From: an uncultured bacterium
GTDB lineage: Bacteria > Bacillota > Clostridia > Lachnospirales > Lachnospiraceae
Length of the DNA stretch: 54,290 nucleotides
Assembly (NCBI GenBank): GCA_947381965.1
Contig: CANCXX010000029.1
Location: 1-54,290, forward strand
Direction of reading: 5' to 3'
Part shown: piece by piece, positions 17,459 through 25,126 of the stretch
How positions within the stretch are numbered: the first letter of the stretch is position 1
Layout: the number at the start of each line of letters is the position of its first letter
Notes under the pieces: generated by a model
What the model was told of the DNA's origin: nothing
The model's input: the letters and a program-made list of their open reading frames with translations, nothing else
Databases searched by the model: none
Translations under genes and position numbers: made by a program

Positions 17459-17487
17459 TTGCCTTTTTCGGATTTTCTGTGTATAAT
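17459..17487 (+). promoter_or_regulatory. SigA-type promoter of the first MCP gene
   Basis: TTGCCT (17459-17464) and consensus TATAAT (17482-17487) are 17 bp apart. The predicted transcript starts near 17494 and has a leader of about 150 nt. Confidence 0.65.
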
Positions 17488-17561
17488 AAACATATTCGGA
17501 CGAAGATCAATCTGTTCCCGTTTATCAGCAAAATCTGTCATTTACTCGGTGTGAACATTTT

Positions 17562-17590
17562 ATCCTCACCATTTGCGGTGAGGATTTTTT
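17562..17590 (+). promoter_or_regulatory. Attenuator-like hairpin in the MCP leader
   Basis: ATCCTCACC (17562-17570) and GGTGAGGAT (17577-17585) form a perfect 9-bp stem with a 6-nt loop, followed by a run of six T. It lies between the promoter and the MCP gene on the same strand, where a terminator would block the gene unless it is controlled. An upstream GGTG at about 17549-17552 could pair with the CACC arm as an anti-terminator. Confidence 0.6.
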
Positions 17591-17647
17591 AGAAAAATAC
17601 TAATATTTTTTGAAAGGCCGAAGGCTTTTTCACAGGAGGGTGGATTT

Positions 17648-19348
17648 ATGAGTAATGAAAAAATGCAGCAAAGGGCATCAGGAAAAAAAGGACAAGCCGC
17701 GTTGCTCCGGCAATTGGTATATCAGGCATTAGCTGCGGTAGGAATAGGCGCCATCTTATTAATTGGCTTTATTGCGTTTAATATTGGATTGACAAATGTA
17801 CATACCGCCCAGCTTAACACCACAGTTGCGCTTAACCAGTACCGCACCGGTTCAAAAACACTGACCCATGAAGTACAGTCTTATGCCGTTACAGGCCTAG
17901 AAAAGTATCAGGAAGCATATATGAAGGAGCTTAACGAAGACCAAAACAGAGAACATGCCATTGAAACTTTGAAAACCTGCGGCATTACTGACGAAGAATG
18001 GAACAGTTTAAATCATATCGCTTCTTTATCAGAAAACCTTGTTCCCCTGGAAGTATCAGCCATTGAATTTGTGGAAAATGGCGATCTTGTTTCCGCCCAA
18101 GCCTGCGTGTTCAGTAATGAATATGAAGAAACAGTTGAACAGATCAGCAAATTAACCGATGAAACCATAAATGATATCCTTGCCCGTAAAGACGAAAATC
18201 AAAAATTTTTAAAAATGCTACAAATTATCTTTGAAATACTGTTTGCACTTTCTTTTATCTATGTAGTTATGCAGTTTGTAAAAACCATTAAATTTGCTGA
18301 CAAAGAATTGCTTAAACCAATAGAAAAAGTTTCTGGACAAATGTCTGTACTGGCAAAAGGAGATTTTCATACCAGTCTTGATCTTCAAATGGACGACAGT
18401 GAAGTAGGTACAATGGTTTCCGCCATTGCGTTTATGAAGCAGAATATCCTTTCCATGGTAAAAGAAATAACAGAAGTCCTTGAACAAATGGGAAATGGAA
18501 ATTACAATATAAAAATTACGCAGGAATATGTAGGCGAGTTCGTGGCTATTAAGGAATCTTTCCTGAAAATAGGCGAAAAAATGCGTGAAACCCTGCTTAC
18601 CATCCGTAATGTTTCCAGCCAGATTGACAGTGGTTCCGAGCAGCTGGCATGTGCGGCCCAGGACCTGGCAGAAGGATGTACTTCTCAGGCCACACAGGTA
18701 ACAGAATTGATGAACCTGTTTGAAGGAACGATTAAAAGCATGGAACAAAATACACAGGAAGCAGAAGAATCCGCTAAAATTGCTTCCAAAGCAGGCATGA
18801 CACTGGAAAAGGGAAACCGGAAAATGCAGGAGTTAAAAGCATCCATTGAAGAAATTGGTAAATGCTCCGAACAAATTGGTACAATTATTGAAACCATTGA
18901 AGACATTGCTTCCCAGACCAATCTTTTGTCTTTAAATGCTGCTATTGAAGCGGCAAGAGCCGGAGAAGCCGGTAAAGGGTTTGCAGTTGTTGCCGATCAG
19001 GTTAAAAGCCTGGCTGATGAATCTGCGAAGGCTGCCGGAAAAACCACAGAGCTTATTGAAACTACCGTTACAGTAATGGATAAAAGTATTACAATTGCAG
19101 ATGAAACTGCAGAAAATATGAAAGAAGTAATGGAAGATGCCAAAATAGCTACTGAAAAAATTGACTTGATCGCCCAGATGCTTGAGCAAAATGTTTCACA
19201 TATGCGCAATGTAAACGATGGCATTATGCAGGTTTCCGCAGTGGTTGACAATAACTCTGCAACCTCCCAGGAGACAGCTGCTGTCAGTGAAGAGCAAAAA
19301 GCTCAAGTGGAAACCATGGTACAGCTTATGGATCAATTTGAAATATAA
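17648..19348 (+). CDS. Methyl-accepting chemotaxis protein with extracellular helical sensor
   Basis: A 566-residue chemoreceptor. TM1 (about 28-53) and TM2 (about 193-213) bound a 140-residue helical, 4HB-like sensor domain. A HAMP domain and a long coiled-coil signalling domain follow. The hairpin tip that contacts CheA and CheW reads [21 protein letters not shown], near residues 420-445. Methylation-type Glu/Gln helices flank it. AGGAGG is 9 nt upstream of the ATG. No ligand can be assigned. It is expressed from its own promoter through an attenuator-like leader and ends at a strong terminator. No che or flagellar genes lie nearby. Confidence 0.94.
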   Translation: MSNEKMQQRASGKKGQAALLRQLVYQALAAVGIGAILLIGFIAFNIGLTNVHTAQLNTTVALNQYRTGSKTLTHEVQSYAVTGLEKYQEAYMKELNEDQNREHAIETLKTCGITDEEWNSLNHIASLSENLVPLEVSAIEFVENGDLVSAQACVFSNEYEETVEQISKLTDETINDILARKDENQKFLKMLQIIFEILFALSFIYVVMQFVKTIKFADKELLKPIEKVSGQMSVLAKGDFHTSLDLQMDDSEVGTMVSAIAFMKQNILSMVKEITEVLEQMGNGNYNIKITQEYVGEFVAIKESFLKIGEKMRETLLTIRNVSSQIDSGSEQLACAAQDLAEGCTSQATQVTELMNLFEGTIKSMEQNTQEAEESAKIASKAGMTLEKGNRKMQELKASIEEIGKCSEQIGTIIETIEDIASQTNLLSLNAAIEAARAGEAGKGFAVVADQVKSLADESAKAAGKTTELIETTVTVMDKSITIADETAENMKEVMEDAKIATEKIDLIAQMLEQNVSHMRNVNDGIMQVSAVVDNNSATSQETAAVSEEQKAQVETMVQLMDQFEI

Positions 19349-19381
19349 GTCCTTTGAACATACTTTATCCAGTCAGAACTT

Positions 19382-19424
19382 AAGGTGTAAAGTCCTTGAT
19401 TTATTAAGGGCTTTACACCTTTTT
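19382..19424 (+). terminator. Intrinsic terminator of the first MCP gene
   Basis: A 16-bp stem with a single G-T wobble (19382-19397 with 19406-19421), an 8-nt loop and a run of five T (19420-19424), starting 33 bp after the MCP stop. It also sits just past the end of the convergent gene, but the minus side lacks a long T run. Confidence 0.85.
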
Positions 19425-19441
19425 AAAGGAATTTTTTATTT

Positions 19442-20311
19442 TTATCGCTGCAAAGATACCAGTTCTTTCACCCATTGTACCAGTTCCTCTGTGTTGTCAA
19501 ACAAATTTTCGCAAGGCTTCATCTGCCTGCCATTTCTATTTTGGATATAAGTAATCCCCTGCTCACTTAAGGTTTCTATCAATGTAGCCCCCACAAGGTT
19601 CTCTTCTCCTTCCCGGTTTGAATAGGTAAAAAGAAAAAGGGGAATGTCAAGTAATTCTTTTAATTTTATAAGCGGAAGCCAGGTATAGTAATCTCCTCCC
19701 CCGCTTGTAAAGTAGTCTGCGGGATCATATTGCCGGATAGATTTTTTGTTAGTAAAACGATTTTCAATAACAGAAAAAATATTCACCTCTTCTGCTAAAT
19801 CTCCTTCTGCAGATACCATAAATCCATCCACATTTCCGCCCCATTTCAATCCTCTTGACTCCAGAAGATCGTCAAAATAACTTAATTGAATACGATCTTT
19901 AAGCTCTACCCGGTATTCCTTTTTTTGAACAGTGCGTTTATGACTGCCCCACCAATCTATAAACTCCTCCTCACTTAATACTTCTTCTGCAACAGACTGA
20001 ACTGATTTCAGTTTATGGTCCGGTTTGATTTCATAGAGATAAATTCTTTTTCTCCCTTCTCTGTGTATAAACAGGAAAAAAGGAACATTCACTCTTTCAG
20101 CAAAACAACTCTTAATATAAAATTCTCTTTCGCTAAAAGTGTTTCCCATTACCCTGTCAATCTTCTCATCTGCTTTCATTTCAAAGGCCTCTACTGCAGC
20201 CGTAAATTTACCCTTTTCATTCATAAGCAGTCCCTGCATGTCATTAATATTACATGCCCTTCCAACCTGCAGACAAAAGTTATGTTGTCCTTCTGTATTT
20301 CTCCTAATCAT
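19442..20311 (-). CDS. Protein of unknown function with duplicated domain, possible nuclease
   Basis: A 289-residue soluble protein I cannot assign. It appears internally duplicated: a block ending VPFFLFIHREGRKRIYLYEI (about 75-94) resembles a later block ending IPLFLFTYSNREGEENLVG (about 227-245). Each is preceded by a Lys/Arg- and acid-containing stretch (AFEMKADEKIDRV, VIENRFTNKKSIRQYD). The D...E-x-K/N-x-R layout is reminiscent of PD-(D/E)XK nucleases, but the fit is weak. The ATG at 20311 has GGGGG 6 nt upstream and is preferred over the one at 20317. It starts 12 bp after the half-methyltransferase gene, which makes a restriction partner plausible but unproven. Confidence 0.55.
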   Translation of the reverse strand: MIRRNTEGQHNFCLQVGRACNINDMQGLLMNEKGKFTAAVEAFEMKADEKIDRVMGNTFSEREFYIKSCFAERVNVPFFLFIHREGRKRIYLYEIKPDHKLKSVQSVAEEVLSEEEFIDWWGSHKRTVQKKEYRVELKDRIQLSYFDDLLESRGLKWGGNVDGFMVSAEGDLAEEVNIFSVIENRFTNKKSIRQYDPADYFTSGGGDYYTWLPLIKLKELLDIPLFLFTYSNREGEENLVGATLIETLSEQGITYIQNRNGRQMKPCENLFDNTEELVQWVKELVSLQR

Positions 20312-20323
20312 AGTCATCCCCCT

Positions 20324-21343
20324 CTACTCCATAACAGGAATTGTATTTTCTATTGCCATTATCTCCTTTTCGGTAAGTTTATATTTCTCATACAGCCTCT
20401 TATCTGTCCAGCATTCTCCAAAATCCTGCATGGGAACAAACTCGTATGCCTTTGGGGGCATATCTTGTGTAGAAGTTTTGATAGCAACCAAATATCTTAC
20501 AAAACGTGTTTTCAAATAAACCAACACATTCTCTGCTTCCTTTTGCGACAGCCCTTCACCTACAGGAAATACTACAACATATGTGTTTGAGCTGCAGGAA
20601 CCCGGCTCACTGATTTTAGGCTTTCCAAGAATACTGCCTCCCGGATTGCCTGATCTTGGTATTATAACTTTATACTTTTCTGCTGCCCCCCTATTCCTTG
20701 GAATATCCATAAAAGAAACCCAACATTCCCCTCCATGAATATATATTTTTATATTTTTTTCTTCTGTTTTTTGAAAAGCCACCGGAACTGTAGATTTGCC
20801 GTCTGCTGTCTGAATACTTCCTTCCATACTGTTATATCGTTCAACCTTTGTATGAAATCCATAAAACCTTCCTGCATGAAGCATCTGGGAAAAGCTTTTT
20901 TCATTTTCCAAATTAATCTTGCGCAAAACTGCAATCTGGGACTCATTTCTAATAAATGCGTCCATTCCCGCTTCAAGCAATGGCCTTTGGGATATCTCCG
21001 TTATGCCGTTACTATGAGCATGAACCGCGCATAGACCTCTTTCTTCCCTCTTCCATAGGAAGTAGCATACGCCTCCTTTTATTTCAACTCCCGGAAAGCA
21101 TTCCGAGGCGTTTGGGAAATCATGTATTATTCTGATACGATCGTCGCTAAGCATATGATTTCTAAAGCTGTTCAGCCCTCTGCCTCCCATAAACCATCTG
21201 GCAGGTGTAATCATGGACAATAAGTCTGGTGCAAGTTTTTGTGCCTGCTCCACAAATTTCTGATAAACCGGCAATGCGCTTGCCCCATTTCCGCCATCCG
21301 ATACATGATAGGGCGGATTACCCACAACAGCCTCAAATTTCAT
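20324..21343 (-). CDS. Adenine-specific DNA methyltransferase lacking the SAM-binding half (Eco57I type)
   Basis: A 339-residue protein that starts at catalytic motif IV: VVGNPPYHVSDGG places NPPY at residues 9-12. The downstream part matches Eco57I-like N6-adenine methyltransferases (SMITPARWFMGGRGL, FPGVEIKGGVCYFLW, then a target-recognition region and a tail containing QDFGECWTDKRLYEKY). No motif I (FxGxG) occurs before NPPY or in the tail, so the SAM-binding module is absent. The ATG at 21343 has a perfect GGAGG 8 nt upstream, so it may be translated. It lies 29 bp after the subtilase gene. It could be a remnant, a split enzyme or a DNA-recognition protein. Confidence 0.8.
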   Translation of the reverse strand: MKFEAVVGNPPYHVSDGGNGASALPVYQKFVEQAQKLAPDLLSMITPARWFMGGRGLNSFRNHMLSDDRIRIIHDFPNASECFPGVEIKGGVCYFLWKREERGLCAVHAHSNGITEISQRPLLEAGMDAFIRNESQIAVLRKINLENEKSFSQMLHAGRFYGFHTKVERYNSMEGSIQTADGKSTVPVAFQKTEEKNIKIYIHGGECWVSFMDIPRNRGAAEKYKVIIPRSGNPGGSILGKPKISEPGSCSSNTYVVVFPVGEGLSQKEAENVLVYLKTRFVRYLVAIKTSTQDMPPKAYEFVPMQDFGECWTDKRLYEKYKLTEKEIMAIENTIPVME

Positions 21344-21372
21344 CTCTTTATCCTCCAATTACAGTATATCGT

Positions 21373-22284
21373 CTATTTTAACAGTCTGTCAATTTGAATC
21401 ATTCCCCATCCCTGCTTATTCCATGGTTCATTTAAGTCCCTGGAGGTATAAAGCAGTTTCTGCTTTGCCTGGCTATTGGTGTAAAAGGGATATTTTTGAA
21501 GCAAAAGCGCAAGCCCCCCTGAAACAATAGGAGTTGCCATAGAGGTGCCGCTTTTGGCAATGTAAGGATTTTTGTAATAACGTCCTCTTCTCGCTATTCC
21601 CGCATTGCAGGAAAAAATATCGGTTCCCGGCGCTACAACATCAGGCTTTTTCATATCATACGGAGTAGGTCCACGGCTGGAGTAATTCTCACAAAGATTA
21701 TCCACATTTCCAAAATATCCGCCTTCATGACATCCTACCGTAATCACCTGTTTTCTCGCGCCAAGAGGTGAAATTGACATAGGTTTAGGCCCCATATTCC
21801 CGGCGGCACACACTACAATCATTCCCCTCTCCCAAGCCTCGTCCACCAATCCTACCAATCGCTTCAAGCGTTCTTTATCCGTATTTTCATCCATACCAAT
21901 AGATATATTTAAGATACGGATATTATATTCCCGCTGTTTGTCTAACACCCATTCCATCCCTTCCGCCATACTTTCCACATGACCGTCTCCCCGGTAATCT
22001 AAAACCTTTCCCACTACTAATGTACTATATGGCGCAATTCCTTTATATTTTCCTCCTGATACTTTTCCACTTCCACATAAACAGCCCGCTACATGGGTTC
22101 CATGCCCACTGTCATCATACAATCCTCTTTTTTCATTTACAAAATCCTTAAATGCAATAATCCTATTATCAAAATCAGGGTGGAAAGCCACCCCTGTATC
22201 AAGCATTGCTATGGTTACACCCTTTTTCCCGCAGGAATTAATCAGCTCGTCGCTGCATCCAACCTGTTGTCTTACCCGAAGCAT
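21373..22284 (-). CDS. S8 family serine protease (subtilase), no signal peptide
   Basis: A 303-residue subtilase with a complete triad: Asp29 in AMLDTGV, His61 in SGHGTHVAG and Ser248 in SGTSMATP. The oxyanion Asn is in CAAGNMG. There is no signal peptide or propeptide, so it is probably cytoplasmic, like intracellular serine proteases. The start is unusual: the ATG follows directly on the poly-T run of the terminator at 22290-22325, and the only ribosome binding site (GGGAG, 7 nt upstream) is in that terminator's 3' arm. It follows the leucine-rich surface proteins and precedes the half-methyltransferase by 29 bp. Confidence 0.92.
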   Translation of the reverse strand: MLRVRQQVGCSDELINSCGKKGVTIAMLDTGVAFHPDFDNRIIAFKDFVNEKRGLYDDSGHGTHVAGCLCGSGKVSGGKYKGIAPYSTLVVGKVLDYRGDGHVESMAEGMEWVLDKQREYNIRILNISIGMDENTDKERLKRLVGLVDEAWERGMIVVCAAGNMGPKPMSISPLGARKQVITVGCHEGGYFGNVDNLCENYSSRGPTPYDMKKPDVVAPGTDIFSCNAGIARRGRYYKNPYIAKSGTSMATPIVSGGLALLLQKYPFYTNSQAKQKLLYTSRDLNEPWNKQGWGMIQIDRLLK

Positions 22285-22289
22285 AAAAA

Positions 22290-22325
22290 AACTCCCGGCT
22301 TTTTTACTATCATATGCCGGAAGTT
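22290..22325 (-). terminator. Terminator of the surface-protein operon overlapping the subtilase RBS
   Basis: On the minus strand AACTTCCGGC (complement of 22316-22325) pairs with GCCGGGAGTT (complement of 22290-22299) with one G-T pair, a 16-nt loop and then a T run. The 3' arm contains GGGAG, spaced 7 nt from the subtilase ATG at 22284. The same hairpin could therefore end transcription of the upstream genes and hide the subtilase ribosome binding site. Confidence 0.8.
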
Positions 22326-22341
22326 TTTGAACAGTTCTAAT

Positions 22342-25083
22342 TTAAATTCTTTTCTTTGATTTTCCTTTATATAGGAACAGGGCAACTGCTCCTGCAAACA
22401 GTCCCAGAGCCATAAACCACTTAGGATGAATAAAGTCATCTCCGGTATCCGGCGTGTTATCCTTATTGCCAGATAAACTGGTAAATACCGCCTGACCATC
22501 CGTCACTACTGCCTGGACATTCATACCAGAATAACTATAAATGCCAAAAGGTGAAAAATGACTTGTAGTAAACTGAACATATTCACCATCTTCCAGCTGA
22601 AGTATCCTGTGTTCTACAGCTTCCAGCTGCCCATCCTGGTCTAAAGTAACCACATGCAGATTATCTGCCATAGTAATACCTTCTGGTATCTTAAATTGCA
22701 CATCCAGATATTGTCTGCCTAGCCTGGTGATTGGTACTGTGCCTGACGCGTCAAACAGGGTAATGTCGTAAGCAGTAAGACCTACAGGTGTTCTTCCTCC
22801 ATACAGTTCTCCATATGCAGATGCAATAAGGCTTTTTGCTTCTTCCGAATCTGTCACCTTCAAAATATAGGTACCTTCATTTCCAGGAATAGACGCCATC
22901 CCATTACTGCCCTCCGGAATTGCCTGACTGTTGATGCTTAACATCACACCGCCAGCCTGTGAAACAGATACACCAGACCGGTTATCTGCCATCTGTATCC
23001 CGGATTCACCGGAAATAACACCGTCAAAACCATAAGTGCCTGCTTCTAAGACAGTTCCGCCAAAACCATTTATGTTGTCAGGAACAATTGCATTTCTGAT
23101 ATTGCTAAAAGCATACGTCCGATATTCCTGATTGGCTATCCGTTTTGCACTTTGACCAGTAGTTAAAACAGGCAGCTCGGTTCCCATAAATACCACTGTA
23201 TCCGTTCCATTTCCCAACGCATATGCGCCAAGCCCCACTTCCTTCATAGACGCAGGTATTGTAACCGTAGATAAAGGACAATTCATAAAAGCACGGTCCT
23301 TTACCTTTACCAGATATTTTCCGCCATTAACTGTTTTCAAATTTCGGCAGTTCATAAAGGCTTCTTCCCCAATTATTTCAACTGAATCAGGAATATTAAC
23401 CGCCGTAATTCCCATATGATCTTTAAATACATTGGGCCCAATCTGTTTCACATTTCCCGGAATATTTACAACACTATCACTTCCTGCATAAGCAATCAGT
23501 ATCCCATCACCAACTATCGTAAAGGGATAATCCGTTGTCTGTTTTTGTATCCAGGGCGTTTTTTCAAAAGCATAAGGTTCGATTTCTGTAACAGTAACAG
23601 GAATAATCACATCATTTAAGCTGTCACAATGATAAAAGGCGCCATAGCCAATCTTTGTTACCCCTTCCGGAATCGTAACAGAGGTAAGTCCGGATCTTGC
23701 AAAGGCAAATTCACCTATTTCAGTAATACTGTTATCAATTTCATATGCTGACAGCTCTGCATCCTGATAAAATGCCTGAGATGCAATTTTTACGCCATCT
23801 ATAACTGTATATTTAGGGAAATCCTTCCCCTTCTGCGCATTATCTGCAAGAAGGTTTTGTATGCCTTCTCCTTCACCAGTTCCTCCTTCAGTTCCATATT
23901 CCATATTGGACAAATCAATTCCCGAAGGTACACTGCCGTCAATCACTCTGGGCTGGCTGTTATCAATAAAAATTACCGCCCGACCTGACACAATGCTGGA
24001 TTCTCCCAACAATGTCTTATTATTTATGGTATCCGAAAGGGAAATTCTGTCTGATGCAGGAGACTGTGTCTGTCCTCCAATGTTTTCATGTGCATCCGGC
24101 GGTACAGTGGGCGTTTCCCCCTCTTCCTCTCCCGATTCGGTATCACTTATATCTTCCGGATCTATAACCTGTCCGTCCTTCACATCCTCATATTCCACTT
24201 TTTCAACTTCTGATTTTTTGAAGGACTGGGCAAAATCCCCGCTGTAGGTTCCCGGTGTTGCAGTAAACTCCACATTGGGGCAGCCGTCGAAAGCAGAAGA
24301 ACTTATCTGAGCCATAGAATCCGGCAATGAAACCTTTGTCAGGTTTACACAATCCTCAAATGCTTTCGCGCCAATTCCCCTTACTGCCAAAGGGATCTCC
24401 ACTTCCTTTAAATTCATACAATTGGAGAAAGCATAAGCAGGAACCTCTCTTAAACCGCTTCCCAGAGAAATTTTTTCCAGATATGGATTTCCCCAAAAAG
24501 CGTATCCTGTTATTTCTGTAACCGTACTTGGAAGAGTATAAGCTCCTTTTTCATAGGCAGGCATCAGCGCATACACTTTTGTCTCTTCACTGTCATACAA
24601 AATACCGTTTGAGAAATGAAGATACTGGTTTTCCTCAGAAATTGTAAGGTCCTCCAGTTGCCCGCTGCCCGCAAAAACACCAGTACCCAGCTTTTTAACC
24701 CCAGCGCCTAAGGTTACATTTTTTAATTCCTTATTATTGCTGAAAGCTGCTGTTTCAATCTCTTCCACCCCATCTCCCACATATATGGTCCGCAGATTAT
24801 CGCAGCCTGCAAAAGCACGGTAACCGATAGACTCCACCTCACCGCTAACAGTGACTTTAACCAGATTATCATTTCCGGCAAAAGCTTCCTCACCAACAGT
24901 TTTAACACCTTCGGGTATAGTCACTACCTGTTCCCTGCCTGAATATTTTAATAATTTTGTTCCATCCATTTCAAAATCAGATGCGACGGCAACTGCCTCC
25001 ACATCTGACACAGGAACCTGAGTGACTACTATTGCCGTAAGCAATAGCAGCACACCCAGCGTCTTTGCAATTCTTCTATCCAT
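22342..25083 (-). CDS. BspA-type leucine-rich repeat surface protein, sortase substrate
   Basis: A 913-residue secreted protein. A signal peptide (about 1-30) is followed by LRR_5 repeats (about 45-285; units such as IPEGVKTVGEEAFAGNDNL), an acidic Asp/Glu/Ser/Pro linker (about 295-345), and a second LRR_5 block (about 428-665). A domain ending TSHFSPFGIYSYSG precedes the C-terminal anchor: TPDTGD at 877-882, IHPKWFMALG, a hydrophobic helix and a KGKSKKRI basic tail. This fits a (S/P/T)PxTG class B sortase signal. AGGAG is 5 nt before the ATG. It lies 43 bp behind its larger paralogue and is the last gene before the terminator. Such proteins often mediate adhesion; the ligand is unknown. Confidence 0.9.
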   Translation of the reverse strand: MDRRIAKTLGVLLLLTAIVVTQVPVSDVEAVAVASDFEMDGTKLLKYSGREQVVTIPEGVKTVGEEAFAGNDNLVKVTVSGEVESIGYRAFAGCDNLRTIYVGDGVEEIETAAFSNNKELKNVTLGAGVKKLGTGVFAGSGQLEDLTISEENQYLHFSNGILYDSEETKVYALMPAYEKGAYTLPSTVTEITGYAFWGNPYLEKISLGSGLREVPAYAFSNCMNLKEVEIPLAVRGIGAKAFEDCVNLTKVSLPDSMAQISSSAFDGCPNVEFTATPGTYSGDFAQSFKKSEVEKVEYEDVKDGQVIDPEDISDTESGEEEGETPTVPPDAHENIGGQTQSPASDRISLSDTINNKTLLGESSIVSGRAVIFIDNSQPRVIDGSVPSGIDLSNMEYGTEGGTGEGEGIQNLLADNAQKGKDFPKYTVIDGVKIASQAFYQDAELSAYEIDNSITEIGEFAFARSGLTSVTIPEGVTKIGYGAFYHCDSLNDVIIPVTVTEIEPYAFEKTPWIQKQTTDYPFTIVGDGILIAYAGSDSVVNIPGNVKQIGPNVFKDHMGITAVNIPDSVEIIGEEAFMNCRNLKTVNGGKYLVKVKDRAFMNCPLSTVTIPASMKEVGLGAYALGNGTDTVVFMGTELPVLTTGQSAKRIANQEYRTYAFSNIRNAIVPDNINGFGGTVLEAGTYGFDGVISGESGIQMADNRSGVSVSQAGGVMLSINSQAIPEGSNGMASIPGNEGTYILKVTDSEEAKSLIASAYGELYGGRTPVGLTAYDITLFDASGTVPITRLGRQYLDVQFKIPEGITMADNLHVVTLDQDGQLEAVEHRILQLEDGEYVQFTTSHFSPFGIYSYSGMNVQAVVTDGQAVFTSLSGNKDNTPDTGDDFIHPKWFMALGLFAGAVALFLYKGKSKKRI

Positions 25084-25126
25084 AGAAGCTCCTATGCCAT
25101 CCCTGGCAGCAAAGTCATATTGTCAA

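Larger units (their letters stand above)
17258..17647. other. Divergent regulatory region between thiN and the first MCP
   Basis: This 390-bp region holds the thiN promoter (17345-17373), the MCP promoter (17459-17487) and a terminator-like hairpin in the MCP leader (17562-17590). A second GC-rich hairpin (GGCC with GGC around a GAA loop) ends just before the MCP ribosome binding site GGAGG. No reading frame is visible. Confidence 0.6.

Noticed and set aside
17488-17600. Cyclic di-GMP class I riboswitch ahead of the first MCP
   Set aside because: The conserved GCACAGGGCAAACC-type core is missing; only the terminator hairpin supports regulation.
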